A stretch of 64,000 bases of DNA from assembly GCA_025716855.1 (NCBI GenBank), contig JAIXMQ010000004.1:682001-746000 (forward strand), read 5' to 3'. A program made the position numbers and the translations under genes. The first letter of the stretch is position 1; the number at the start of each line of letters is the position of its first letter. Positions 33,883 to 45,258 of the stretch are shown piece after piece. The notes under the pieces were generated by a model. It was not told the DNA's origin. It worked only from the letters and a program-made list of their open reading frames with translations, and did not search any database. This DNA is from Pilaira anomala (taxonomy: Eukaryota > Mucoromycota > Mucoromycetes > Mucorales > Mucoraceae).

Positions 33883-36113
33883 TTTCTTTTTGGATTATAT
33901 TATTTATAATTTCGTGATACGTTTATGGTGTTTTAACATTTCTTAACTACTGTTAAAAGTAGTTTGTTCGTGATTTAAGAAAATAGAGTTTTTAAAAGTA
34001 AAGATACAATGGAGAGTTAAATATCCAAGGGAATCCAAATGTAAGAAATAAAATGAAATATAATAAAAATAAGATATTATTAAATCAAAAGATAAGGTCT
34101 TCAAGTATAAAGAAGGACAATGGTTTTAATTGTTACAAAATAGTGAATTGATTTTTATTTAGTTTGATATTTTCAAAAGTATTTATATGTTTTCTAATTT
34201 TTAATATTTTACCAAAACTGGAGCATCGTCGTTGAGGACCATAGATAATTATATATGGTAATAGGTAAAATTCGGTGTAACAGAATGAATAAAATTAAAA
34301 CAAGTAGCGAATAAAAGATATAAATTAAACAAAATTCGCTGCTTGTCAAGTAAGGAAATGACACAAACTTATTATTTAGAGTTTTGTGTCTATACACAAC
34401 TACCTACATGGACAAATAGGTTTAATAGATTATGAAATGAAGTACATTTCGACTGCTAATAATGAGCTCTCGGATTGAAAGTGTATTTTTCCAATTTTAA
34501 TTATTTCAGTTAGAACACATATTATTTGCAGACCATTGTAAAATTAGAGTAAAGTTTGGCTCTGCTCTTTCTAAAGAGACAAGAGCTTTAATCTTTTCAA
34601 ACTATTGCAAAAAAAAATCTTTGTAAGTCCTGTTTTATAATGTATTGTTGTGATATATACCACCTAGTTAAAGGTATATTTATATTAAATGATTAAATGA
34701 TTAAAAGCTAAAAATAAAATCTAATGTATTGGGTAACTAAAACGAAAAAGAATGCCGAGTGCTTAAACTGAAGCGCACTAGTAAGAATTTTATTGTGACG
34801 AGGATGTGTGCAATATAGTAATAGTCCCGAGAAAAACCATATGATACAGAAACTGATAATATAGAACTGTTTGCGAAGTAAGAAAAAAAGATCAGACAGG
34901 AAAGCTCTTTTTTTTTACTAGCTTTTTGATTACACCTCCGGTACCATTGTCAGTACAATCAACACCTTTAATATTGTTGCAAACGAAAGTGGGCGAGAAC
35001 TTCGAAAATTAAGTTTATTATGTAGACTTGAAAATAGAATAAACTTTCAATTTTTTTAGGGTGTTTCAAAATATACTAGTAGAGAAAGCCGTTAACGTAG
35101 TAAAAACATATTATATGAGAAGTCTTATATTGTACCTAACGCAGCTATCGTACTTCCTAATGTATACTTCTGAATATTTATATTCTCATAAGGTAGGTCG
35201 TCTCGAATTTTGTTTTGTTCCACTGTAATTTTATTATGCGAATGCAGTTTAAGGTATGATTTAATTTTCAGGCCTCTTATATTCAGTCTTCTGCCAATAT
35301 TATTTATTTTTATCAGAAGTTTCATATGTAATTTCTGTGTGCTATGCATATAAAAATATATTTAAATTGAAATGATTTGTTTAAAATTGATCCAATTAAC
35401 ATTTACATCAGTAAGTAAATGAATATAAGTATATCGAGATAAAGTAATCGAGTATATGAATAAAAAGAACCAGTATATTCTTCATCATTTTGTGATCAAG
35501 AGTATTGGCTATTCAAATAAGTAGAACAAGATGGAAGGATATAAACTAAATCTTCTCAGAAATATTATTACAGTTTCGCACATGTTGTGTCATATAAGAA
35601 ATATAGTTCACAAAAAGAAATCACAAGTGTAAAATGTGTCGCTGGGTGGCAAAAAAAAACGACGTAGAAACCCAAAAAGACATGAGCCGCCATGTAATTT
35701 TAAACTATAGAGCGAGAGATATTTGAGAATGAATCATGGTACTTTCCAAAAAGAGATAAAAGCGAGCCAAAAAATAATAAAGGGGCTAATTTGAGGAGAA
35801 AAATAAGAGAGTGAAGCGAATATGATTATGCTCGAGTTTAGCTGAGCAAGATATAAAAATAGTATCAGTGTCAAAAAAACAAGCTGAAATAGTTATTACA
35901 GCCTTTCTAATATTCTCGGCTATGATTTAAGGGGGGGGGGGGGAGGCAGGGTCGGTTTACTCCTGAATGATATCAATACTACATCGTCGTGACAAATAGA
36001 AAGCTCGCATTTATTAGACAATAAAAAAAAAAATCCTTCTTAAATTGTGATGTTGTTATTAAATACATTTTTTTTTTCTCTTTGTTTTTCATCATTTTTC
36101 TTTATTTCATAAT
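33883..36113. other. AT-rich intergenic region upstream of the XPG-like gene
   Basis: No gene recognised. Notable is a run of 13 G at 35931-35943 followed by AGGCAGGGTCGG, about 170 bp before the XPG-like ATG. Confidence 0.5.
35931..35955 (+). repeat. Poly-G tract with flanking G runs (potential G-quadruplex)
   Basis: Thirteen consecutive G are followed by AGGCAGGGTCGG in an otherwise AT-rich area. It lies about 170 bp upstream of the XPG-like start codon, on the coding strand. Confidence 0.7.
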
Positions 36114-37274
36114 ATGGTAGTCAAAAATGCTTGGAAATTTATCAAAAAAGAAAACTCACCATCAATAACGTTATCAACTTTGCATGAAGTTCAAGGTTAT
36201 GGAACAAATATATCTGTTGATGTTTTAGGCTCATTTTACGACTCATTTATTAAGCACTTTTCACCGTATGAAAAAGGGTTCCAAAGTTATAGAGAATCCT
36301 CTTTAAAATTTTTAAAAGAACTATCATTCTATCTCGATAAAAGAAACTGCATTCTTTATTTAGACGGATTCAATACTGTTACAGAAAAAGCAAACAAGTC
36401 AACTGTTGAATATAGAAGAGAAATGAATAAACAGAAAGTTATTGGTCTTATTAAAAAAACAGAATCAGCTAGCAGTAACATTAAATTCATAAGATATAGC
36501 CAAACAAAAAAAATCGAATGGCTTTTGAAAAAAACCGTTACTGTTACAAATGAAATGAAGCAATGTTTTTTACAGATATCAAGTGAGCAAGGTTGGAATA
36601 CAGTAATCGCGCCCGGAAGTGCAGTTATAGCTATAGCTAGAGCCGCTAATGGTAGAACAGCCGTACTGTCCAATAACTCAGATGTAATTTTTCATACTGG
36701 TGTTGCTTCTGTAATAAAAGTGTCTAATGGAAAATTCAAGCTATACACCTTGAGTGATGTACTTCATACACTAAGGATATCTAGTGCAGCATTGACAGCT
36801 CTTGCAATAATCTCTGGGAACGATAACGATAGTAATATATCAGGATACGACATACAAAAGAACTACAGATGGATCCTAGAATCAGAAACCTATCATAACG
36901 AGCTTAAAGGTGGATTCATTAAACCAAAAGATTATGTAGATGAATATGTACAGCACTTAAAGTACATTGGTGCTATACAACCTTTTAATGAGTATTTTCT
37001 TGATTCTGTTATGATTTTTGTACTCTTATTTGAAAACTTACAGGATGTAGACAGTGATGTAGACTACAATGATACATACAGCGAATTTGAGAGAACCCTG
37101 CAAACATGGAAATCTCAAAATAGAGCTAAAAGGTATGTTAGAAAATAGATAATAGAAAAAAAAAACTTGTTTTTAACAATTTATACAAATTTTATTAGCT
37201 CAAAGCAAAATGGATTTAGCAAAAACAGGAAACCTATTATTGATATTTCTTTACCCTTAGAAAGGAGCACATAA
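36114..37274 (+). CDS. XPG/FEN1-like PIN-domain protein with degraded catalytic site
   Basis: Two exons, 36114-37132 and 37199-37274 (66-bp intron), give 364 residues; reading through the donor instead would end 12 codons earlier. The N-terminus MVVKNAWKFIK and SVDVLGSFY (D36) resemble the XPG N-domain, and CILYLDG (D84) the second acidic motif. The I-domain motif is changed: APGSAVIAIA has Ser169 and Val171 where active FEN/XPG enzymes have the E-A-D/E acids, and LSNNSDVIFH has Asn188 for the first Asp of the SxDSD motif, keeping only D190. The helix-hairpin-helix-like AIISGNDNDSNISGY follows. I recall a large Mucorales family of such proteins with intact acids; this copy looks like a pseudoenzyme. 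There is no visible transposon context. Confidence 0.7.
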
Positions 37275-38070
37275 AAATTATCAAAATATTTTTTTTTACA
37301 TACACTGATATTATATTTAAATAAATAACTCGAATTATCGCATAATAATTTATAAAGGAAAAATCAAATTCATCGCGCTGCATGCAGATAAGCACGTTTT
37401 TTTAAATGAAAAGATGTATAACGAAGGAAAAAGATATGAAAGTGCTCTTTTTTTTCTCAGATTTATTATCTATTATGTTTCATAAAAATTATTCTTTTTA
37501 TGTAAGTTACAGTAACTCAAGTATGCCGCAAGTATAGATTTATTAATCCTTCTTTTTATTAGTTTATAGAGTAAATATTTTTTTCGAATAAGTAGTACTA
37601 AAATGCTGGTTCGAATACTTCAAGTCATATTTGCGTTTTGATGGAGAGAAACTACTTTCCACATCTAGTAGAATTTATTCTATAATAATCAATGGTTTAT
37701 TTTTTTACAATTATTGTTTGACATATATTGTTTTTACTAAAACTTGAATCTCTAACTCATCATTCACGCGAATTACCCTGCTCTTCCTACATATAATAAT
37801 ACTAACGTAAAGACCAAGACGTGTGATGAATTACGGCAGTTCACGTTTAATTAATAAGGGCATAAGCTTACTTTTGTTTCAGCTTCAAATCAGAAAAATA
37901 AAAAAAGGAATTGTTCTTGCCAAAACGAATGGTAGGTCAGGGGTAAAAAAAAAAAAGGAAGGGAAAAACAGAGACACATATAAAAGGCATAATTGATCTA
38001 CAAAAAAAGGGCCAATTTTAAGTTGTAGATATTTTGTTTTGATAGAGTTACGCCTTACCATAATATTAAT
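37275..38070. other. Convergent intergenic region
   Basis: AT-rich spacer between the stops of the XPG-like gene (+) and the WRKY-like gene (-). Nothing else recognised. Confidence 0.5.
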
Positions 38071-38660
38071 TTAGGCAGTGGCTACTCGCTTTAATCTACT
38101 GCATTCATCTAAATGCGCACCTCTGTATTTGATAAGGTATTCCCCATTGTCCCTGAAGGTAACTGTCTTATTCACTGGACAACCCTATTATAATTAAGGC
38201 TTTTATAAACACACTAGAAATTGTTCTCCCTGCAAAGATACATACCACATTACTATTGGAGCATTTGTAATATATACTCTTTTGACCCGAACGTTTATGA
38301 ATTGTGTTTCCATTATTTTTCCAAACATAATCATCGTTATAAGGAAATTCTCGGGTTTCTATAATCATGCTAATCGCTTGCATCTCTCTTCTTCTCCTTC
38401 TTGGGCGCATCGAAAACTCAGACGAATAATTTTTTTGAATTGTATTAGGCGGCAAGGGGAGTTTTTTGTTCGATTCATCAACTGTAAAGTGATGTCCGGG
38501 ATTGCAATTATCTGAAAAGCTTTTATCCTTTTTTTGAGGTATATTAGCTGAATTATCTAATGATTGCATCCCAGCCTGATGTTTTGTAAATGTCGAATCT
38601 GTAGAATAATTTCGTTTTATCAAGTCTCTTTTGGGGCCAGAATATATCTCATCTGCTGAA

Positions 38661-38700
<40 letters not shown>

Positions 38701-40060
38701 TGGTGTTAGCTAATACCCAAAAAGATTTGTTATACTTTCGAATTTTACCTTGCACTATCTGATTTATCATCAAAAGGAAGTGTCTCCATGATCGAAGATT
38801 CAAAAGAATCTAAAGTAGGTAAGTTTTGAAAACGATTTTTGTAGCCAGTATCAGGGTAGTGAGGCAAAGGCGCACTTGTAACTGTTGATGAGTGTGGCAT
38901 CGACGTAAAAGGGGAGGATGGCTCCCCCTGAGAGTGGTCTTGTGATAAAAAGCTTGAACTAATTGGTGGTAAAGTATTAGGTGAGACACAATCACCCATA
39001 TTAAACTTTTCTATGAATGGCTTTCTTGGATACATTGAAGGTGAAATAGATTCACGAGTATTCAGATGATCTAAGGCATAAAGTTGAAGAGTCGGAACAG
39101 TATTTGGTGTTGAAGTAAAAAGACTTCTAGGACTAACATCAGATAAAGATGATAAATATTTTTGATTAAAACTACCATGTCTCTTTGATAAATGACTGCA
39201 TTTTTTACCCTGCTCTGGGGAAAGATAGGGCGAAGAAGGAGGAAAGTATTCATCATCTTTACTTTTTGTAAATAATAACTGATGCTCGTCATCATCTCTA
39301 GTCTTTCTTTTAAAATTATTATTGTCGGTTGCTTGATATATGTTTTTTGTGAACTTTGAAGTATTTTGCTCGAAATTTAGACTAAAACTAGCTCTTCCTT
39401 TTCCTTTATAATAATTTTGATTATTCGTTTCTTCTTCACTAGCACTTATCTTATTTTTACAGTTCTGACAGATCGTTATTTGATTTGTTTGTTCTAAATA
39501 TTTTTTTTCGATTAAATAAGGATACAACCGGAAGGTTATATATAGACTTTACCTTTATCAAATGTACGACAGTCTAGTTCTTTTTGTTTCAATCTAGCCT
39601 CTTCTGCCTTTCTGCGATCCTCTTCTACTTTGCTAGATAATATGAGCCGTAAAAGATCACAGTCTTCCCCATATCTGTCGATGATCTTATCAAGGTCGAA
39701 TGAGAAAGGCAGAATGCGTCCTTCATTTTGCCTGTCTTTGTTTATCGAGTCACATTGATCACTTGTTTGTGGTGAAAGTGGCTCCAGCAGTTTAACAACA
39801 CCAGTGTATAGAGTTTCTCGGGTCCTATTTGAATAATTATAACTATTGCTCTCGTAGTTATATGTACGGTCTAAATAAAAGGCTTTTTGGTTATACTTGC
39901 GTCTCTATTTCATATTTTCTATCATGTTTGTACCTTCTAGAGAGCTACTGTCTTTTCCTAATGAATTTGCGCGGAGATAGCCTCGGCCTTCTGTATTGTT
40001 GGAGTTTGTTAATATTTGTTTGGTGTGTGTGGTGTTGAAAGTAAAGTTATTATCGTTCAT
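38071..40060 (-). CDS. Putative transcription factor with C-terminal WRKY/GCM1-type zinc finger
   Basis: Five exons: 39934-40060, 39553-39870, 38749-39493, 38246-38660 and 38071-38184, giving 572 residues. Asn/Ser-rich N-terminus, then a conserved-looking helix (about 105-147: DLDKIIDRYGEDCDLL, SKVEEDRRKAEEARLKQK). A CxxC pair (CQNC) and a long disordered Ser/Pro region follow, then a basic run RPRRRRR (likely NLS). The C-terminus reads DDYVWKNNG (510-514 = WKNNG), SIYYKC (C530), VGCPVNKTV (C537), YLIKYRGAH (H559) and DEC (C563). This follows the WRKY layout (WRKYG, YYKC, CPVxKxV, YxGxH), with C-x6-C-x21-H-x3-C ligands. WRKY-GCM1 folds are known in fungal Aft1 and Rbf1 factors. The last intron (38185-38245) has no in-frame stop, so unspliced reading loses the finger's second half. 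An (AT)n tract lies in intron 3. Confidence 0.8.
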
Positions 40061-42693
40061 AGCTATTTTTTTTTTTTTTTTAAAAAAAATATTAAAATAA
40101 TGTGATGAAAAGTGGAAGAAGAAGGATAGAATAGGAAAAAAATAAAAATATTTCTTTTAGATACTATTTTATTCGATTTCGCTTTACGGAATACAAGAAA
40201 AAAAAGAAGATCCAATAATAGATTTACAACAATTGATTTATATTAACAATATTTCTCGTAATTATTTAAGTCATGCAATTACCTATTCTTTTTTCTTTTA
40301 CTCAAATCACAACAAAAAAGTTTTGACTCTTGTCAAACATAACTTTTGGATACTATCACATGGCGAGCCGTATAAGCTCATGTTAAATGTTATAAACGAA
40401 CTTTCTTGGTTCCCGGAGTTTGCAGCTTTCCTCACTTCTTTAGTTATATAAACTATAAGCTCTTTACGAATTTTACAGAATCGTAAAAAAACTCAAACTT
40501 GAATCCATTACCAATAAGCTTTTTTTCCAACTAGCTTTCGCGGATTATGATGTTTCATATGTTTTTAGCTTCAACGGTTACAATTTAATAAAAAAGCTGA
40601 AGCTGCGGTCCTATAAATAAACTAGTCATTTCATCTACTGATTCTATGCAGTCATAGAGATGGCCATCTTTCTTTAATAATATCTATACTTCAAACTATT
40701 TTTTTTTAGTTAATTTCAATTGATTATACTTTTTTTATATTTAAAAAAGAATCTTAACATGAGATCAATGTTTACGTTTACCAACAATTAAAGATGGTAT
40801 GTAACAGCGATATATGTTAACGAAAATAAATACAAACTGAGTTATCTAATACTTTTTTTAGCAATGGAGGTGTCCTTTATATTAATATCCCGCTGGTATG
40901 GCTGATGCGTAATGCGCCGAACTTTTGCAACTCTAATTTTCAGTTCCTGAATTATTATAACTAATTGGGGTATCAATAAATTGTACCAATTGCACTAATA
41001 GTTGAAAAAAAATGGTTCAATGGATTTTTCGATCTGGGCATAGTTTATTTAGTACAGTTGCTATGCGATTTTTATATTTATTGTTGGACCAAGTCATGTT
41101 ATAAAATAGATGGGGAAATAGGGTAAAAAGGGTTCTCTTCGGAAACTAAATCACAATATTTTTCCAAGACCTACTCTGTATAGCCCAATCGCACATCTAA
41201 ATAATAATTAAGTCTAATAATCAAAATAAAGGACCTGTGTACCGATATATTGCAAGTAAAAAAGGTAAATAAGCCTAGTTTCCATAAAAGATAAGACTTG
41301 CGACGGTATATAGACCATACCTTTACAAGAAAATTATAGCTTAAACACAAAGAAAAAATAAAAAATGAAAAAAAAAAGCAAATGGTCATTTTGGTTAAAC
41401 AATAAAAAAAAGAAGTTTTCAGATGTCCCGCATCTTATAGCAGCCTGTCAGAACGAATCAAAAATAAGACCTCTGGCAAGTAAAAGCAATAATGGTGTAA
41501 CTACAGACTGATGGCATATAAATTGATCCAGTTTGCATTTTTTTTCTTTTAAAAATAGAAATAGATATACCACCTCCAAATGTCTATCTCTAGGACACAA
41601 GCATTTAAAGTTTACCGACACAATTAAGTTCTGGCGGAAATGAGCAGATTAAATAAATTCCACAAAGATGAAACCGTCAAAATGGGGTAAGGTGTATTTC
41701 CGCGGACAGGTCCACACACTTTGTCTCTCCATGCCACTTTATTATACTGAATATGACGATTTTATGAAATTTATGGTCTGATTTTAGTATTACATAGAGT
41801 TGAAAATCATATAAATTCAATACATTTTATCATATGGTGACATATATGCTATTCACGTGTAATCGAAATTATTTCTCGCATAATTTATAAAAGCTAATTC
41901 CCAAGACAATTTCTGATACTTAAAAATATGTGTGATTTATGCCATCGAAACTTAATAGACATATATATAAAGCTCTTTACAGCTATAATGTTCAAATCTC
42001 GCAAATTTTGATATACTCGTTGATAAATGTCGTATTTGAAGATTGTTTGGTACCAGTTAATTATACGCAACTTCCATGTTTGAAAGAGTATTGTATCTAT
42101 TATCACTCCCGTGCGGATTATTAACCTCTTCGTATAAAATTGCCACAAAGTTTTCTGATTTGTGAAAAAATGAAAAAACATACAGAAGATATTTGTTCTT
42201 TTATTTTTACAGCAGGTATTAGACCAGTTACAGACTGATAAGTTCAATCGATCATAGGAATATTGAATGATATATATATATTATGTTTATCCTACAATAT
42301 TAAAATTATTAGGAACTTGTTCTGCAGTACCGATCTAAGGGCTAATTGTCACTTGAGTTTGAAATGACTATTAGATTCTTATTATTGTTGACTTCTTTAT
42401 TTTTTTTTTTCAAACGTCAACAGGTTTTTTTTTTTAGTTTCATTATATATAAATAAATCAATTTTTTTTTTATCTCTTTTTCTCTTCTTTAATCATATAT
42501 GTTATCCCGACAAGAGATCTTTTCAAGATATGGACAACTTTGAAACGTGTATAGTGCATGCTATGAATAGTAAGACAACATTTTATAAACCCCAGCAATT
42601 CTATCACAAAGTAGTTCATTGTCTAATCTTAATAACAAATACTTTTTTTGTGCATGTATTTAGTATAGAAAATATTCTGCTCGAAATCTTTTA

Positions 42694-42770
42694 GGGCAGA
42701 ATGACCGTCAGCGAGCGAAGCGAGAAAGTCGAAAATTCGTTTCGGAGGCTGCGCCGCAGTTAGATTATTG
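42694..42770. repeat. GC-rich palindromic patch
   Basis: A patch of about 70 bp with GCGAGCGAAGCGAG and the inverted repeat CTGCG-C-CGCAG (42749-42759) stands out in very AT-rich sequence. It may be the end of a small mobile or foldback element, but no partner end is visible nearby. Confidence 0.5.
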
Positions 42771-44889
42771 TTAATTGACTAAAATCTGGCATACTATATT
42801 ATAAGTGCTAATCAATTGAAATTGTTTATACATACAAAATCTACTGCGGAGACAGCGTTTTTATCTTCCAGAAGTTAGTTTATACTGATTTAAAAGCAAA
42901 CAGATATTAAGACTGAAGTAAAATGATGATTTTTTGGAAGTTCTGAAATTTCACATATACCGTAATAGGTCGAGAGTTTTTCATTAACGCTTTGATAATA
43001 GTTTCTAGATATCATTTGTATTTCTTTCATTGTGAATAATGTAACGATTGTAAGAATAAATAGTGTATGTAAGCACACCTATATAATAAAATCTTTTTAA
43101 ATGATTCACAATATCATTTTATAAACATAGAATAGATTTGAACAGGCATATTTGTTACTAAATTCAGCTATATATATCCTTATAACTTTTTTAGAAAAAT
43201 GAAAAAAAAAAAAAGCTAATAAAATTTTATATAATTGTAAGCAGTTAAAAGAAAGAAAGCCTTGTTGTTGATCTCATATTTTAAAATTTATACAGACGAG
43301 TTGTCTCTTTCTATCAATATTAAAGTTTTATTTTTATATACTAAAAAATTATATTACAAATCGAAGTATAGGCATAGAAATTTCTGCATTTTAATTATTA
43401 GTATAATCCTCACTAACTATTATACAGAAAAAAATACAATAGCTTATAACGAATTATCGTTTATACCACAATAAAATACCTGTTTATGGATATTTTACTA
43501 CATGTATTTACTATAATGTTATTGGTCTGGGAATTCCTATAGTGTGTAAAAAACAATTATAATTTATCTATGCTTTTTCTGGATAACATTGAATACTACA
43601 AATCAACAAAGGAGATCGGTATAATTAAGCAAACTGTGTAAATTAGAGTAGTTAATATGAACTAGATGAAAGTAAAAAGGTCTTTTGTTCTAACAAAATG
43701 TAATAGTTTAGACAAAAAAAAAAAAAAAGGGAAAATAGTAAAAGGTTCAGTTTTGTGAAACCTTTAAATCCAATTTAGCATTGTCGAACGCACTGTTCTC
43801 AGAGCTTTTCAACTTAGATAATGAGCAAAAAGCTAAATATTAATTACACAGATCAACTTGCATGCTTTCAGATTAATAAATACAAAGGATATAATTTGAA
43901 TGACAGATTAAATTAAGGCTTACCATATCGTGACTCAAATATGATTTATAAAACGGACTCTTTTCCGCATACAATTAAAAATCAAGAAAATTCAGTAACA
44001 AAAGGAACACTTGTATATATTGAGGTTCCATTCCAGCACAGTAATTCTGTCACTGTTTTAGAAAAAATCTTTATTTATGGAGCTGTTACTGCCTCTGTTA
44101 TGCTCAAATTTAACACACAGTTCCACAAAAAAAAAAAAAAAAAAAAAAAAAACCTAATAATTGAATATATGTTTGTAGAGCATTTATTAGATATATAGAA
44201 GAAATATTTTCGATGTGCATTTTATAGCAATGCCCTATAGTAAGCTTGCACTTTGTCCTAAACACAAAAGCGATTCAAAGAAATCATTTATAAATAGAAA
44301 ACTGGCATTGGATATATATTGTTTGCTTATTATTTCTTGAGTACAACCTAAGAAAACAAATAAAACAAATGCCTTTGTAATAATTCATGTAAAAAAAAAA
44401 AAAAAAAGAAAATAACAATATCTAGTCGAGCAACGTCTCCAAAATAACGAATAATCCTGGACAATTCGAGAGAATAATTTAAAGTGACTTTTCTTGAACC
44501 TGGCATCCATCAATATTTCTATTTTGCTGATCTAAAAAGAAACACAAAGCATTCCTTTTTAGATAGTAGATGGAGTTCATTTTCATTAGTCTGGAATTGT
44601 TTTTAAATGTCTGTGTGTGGGTATTTTGAGCGGTAATCCAACTTTTGTTATTATTTGACTCCACCAGCTTTTGTGACCCCAACACATTTTTGATCCGTGG
44701 AAAGTTTACTTCCTGTAAAAGAATAGAAAACGTGATGAATATTCTTGTCCGGAATTTAAATATGACTTTTGTGTTTGAGTACAAAAATAGTTTGGTGTAA
44801 ATCAGGGTTTATTTTTCCCTGATTTTGCATGTTTTACAAAAGCTTCTTTGATTTTGGATAATGGAACGATAAACTTTTATCAGCTTTTA

Positions 44890-45001
44890 TCAATCCAGTT
44901 AAGCTTTTTTTTTTTATATATATATACCAATCAAGTTAAGCTTTATATACTAATCAAGCTAAGCTTTTTTTTTTTTTTAATATACCAATCAAGTTAAGCT
45001 T
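44890..45001. repeat. Four spaced direct repeats, consensus CCAATCAAGTTAAGCTTT
   Basis: Copies lie at about 44890-44906, 44927-44944, 44950-44967 and 44984-45001, separated by T- and AT-tracts of differing length. The array is 260-370 bp downstream of the UNC-93-like stop codon. Confidence 0.8.
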
Positions 45002-45258
45002 TATTATTTAAAAAAAGTATAGGACAAGAGAAATAGGTTTAAAAAGAGGGGAATTATGATTATTATTTTATTATTAGATAATTGATGATTATTAATTAAC
45101 ATTAAAGAGTATGGAAGTAGTGGTAGAAGAAATAAAATAAAAGAGATTAGCAACAGTATTAAAGCTGTCGAGTGATTCTGAGAATGATAGCTATGATTGT
45201 ATAATGAGATAAATAAAAAAAAGGCAATTTTTTTTTTTTTAGATATATGTATCTAAAT

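Larger units (their letters stand above)
40061..45258. other. Long AT-rich gene-poor region
   Basis: No supportable gene in about 5.2 kb. Several minor frames (for example 41894-42247 -, 43941-44198 +) have no motifs and AT-driven composition. Local features: T/A tract at about 40068-40089, GC-rich palindromic patch 42694-42770, poly-A tracts near 44126-44151 and 44391-44407, and a tandem array of CCAATCAAGTTAAGCTTT near 44890-45001. Confidence 0.5.

Noticed and set aside
38168..38250. Unspliced C-terminus of the WRKY-like protein
   Set aside because: Reading through 38185-38245 removes two zinc ligands; the splice signals GTATGT and AATAG and exact phase favour splicing.
38071..40060. Horizontal transfer of a plant WRKY gene
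   Set aside because: The motif order resembles plant WRKY, but the ligand spacing, fungal-type introns and known fungal WRKY-GCM1 members do not require transfer; a phylogeny would be needed.
42694..42770. Helitron 3' end
   Set aside because: The hairpin is present, but no CTAG-type terminus, 5' TC end or Rep/helicase gene is visible nearby.
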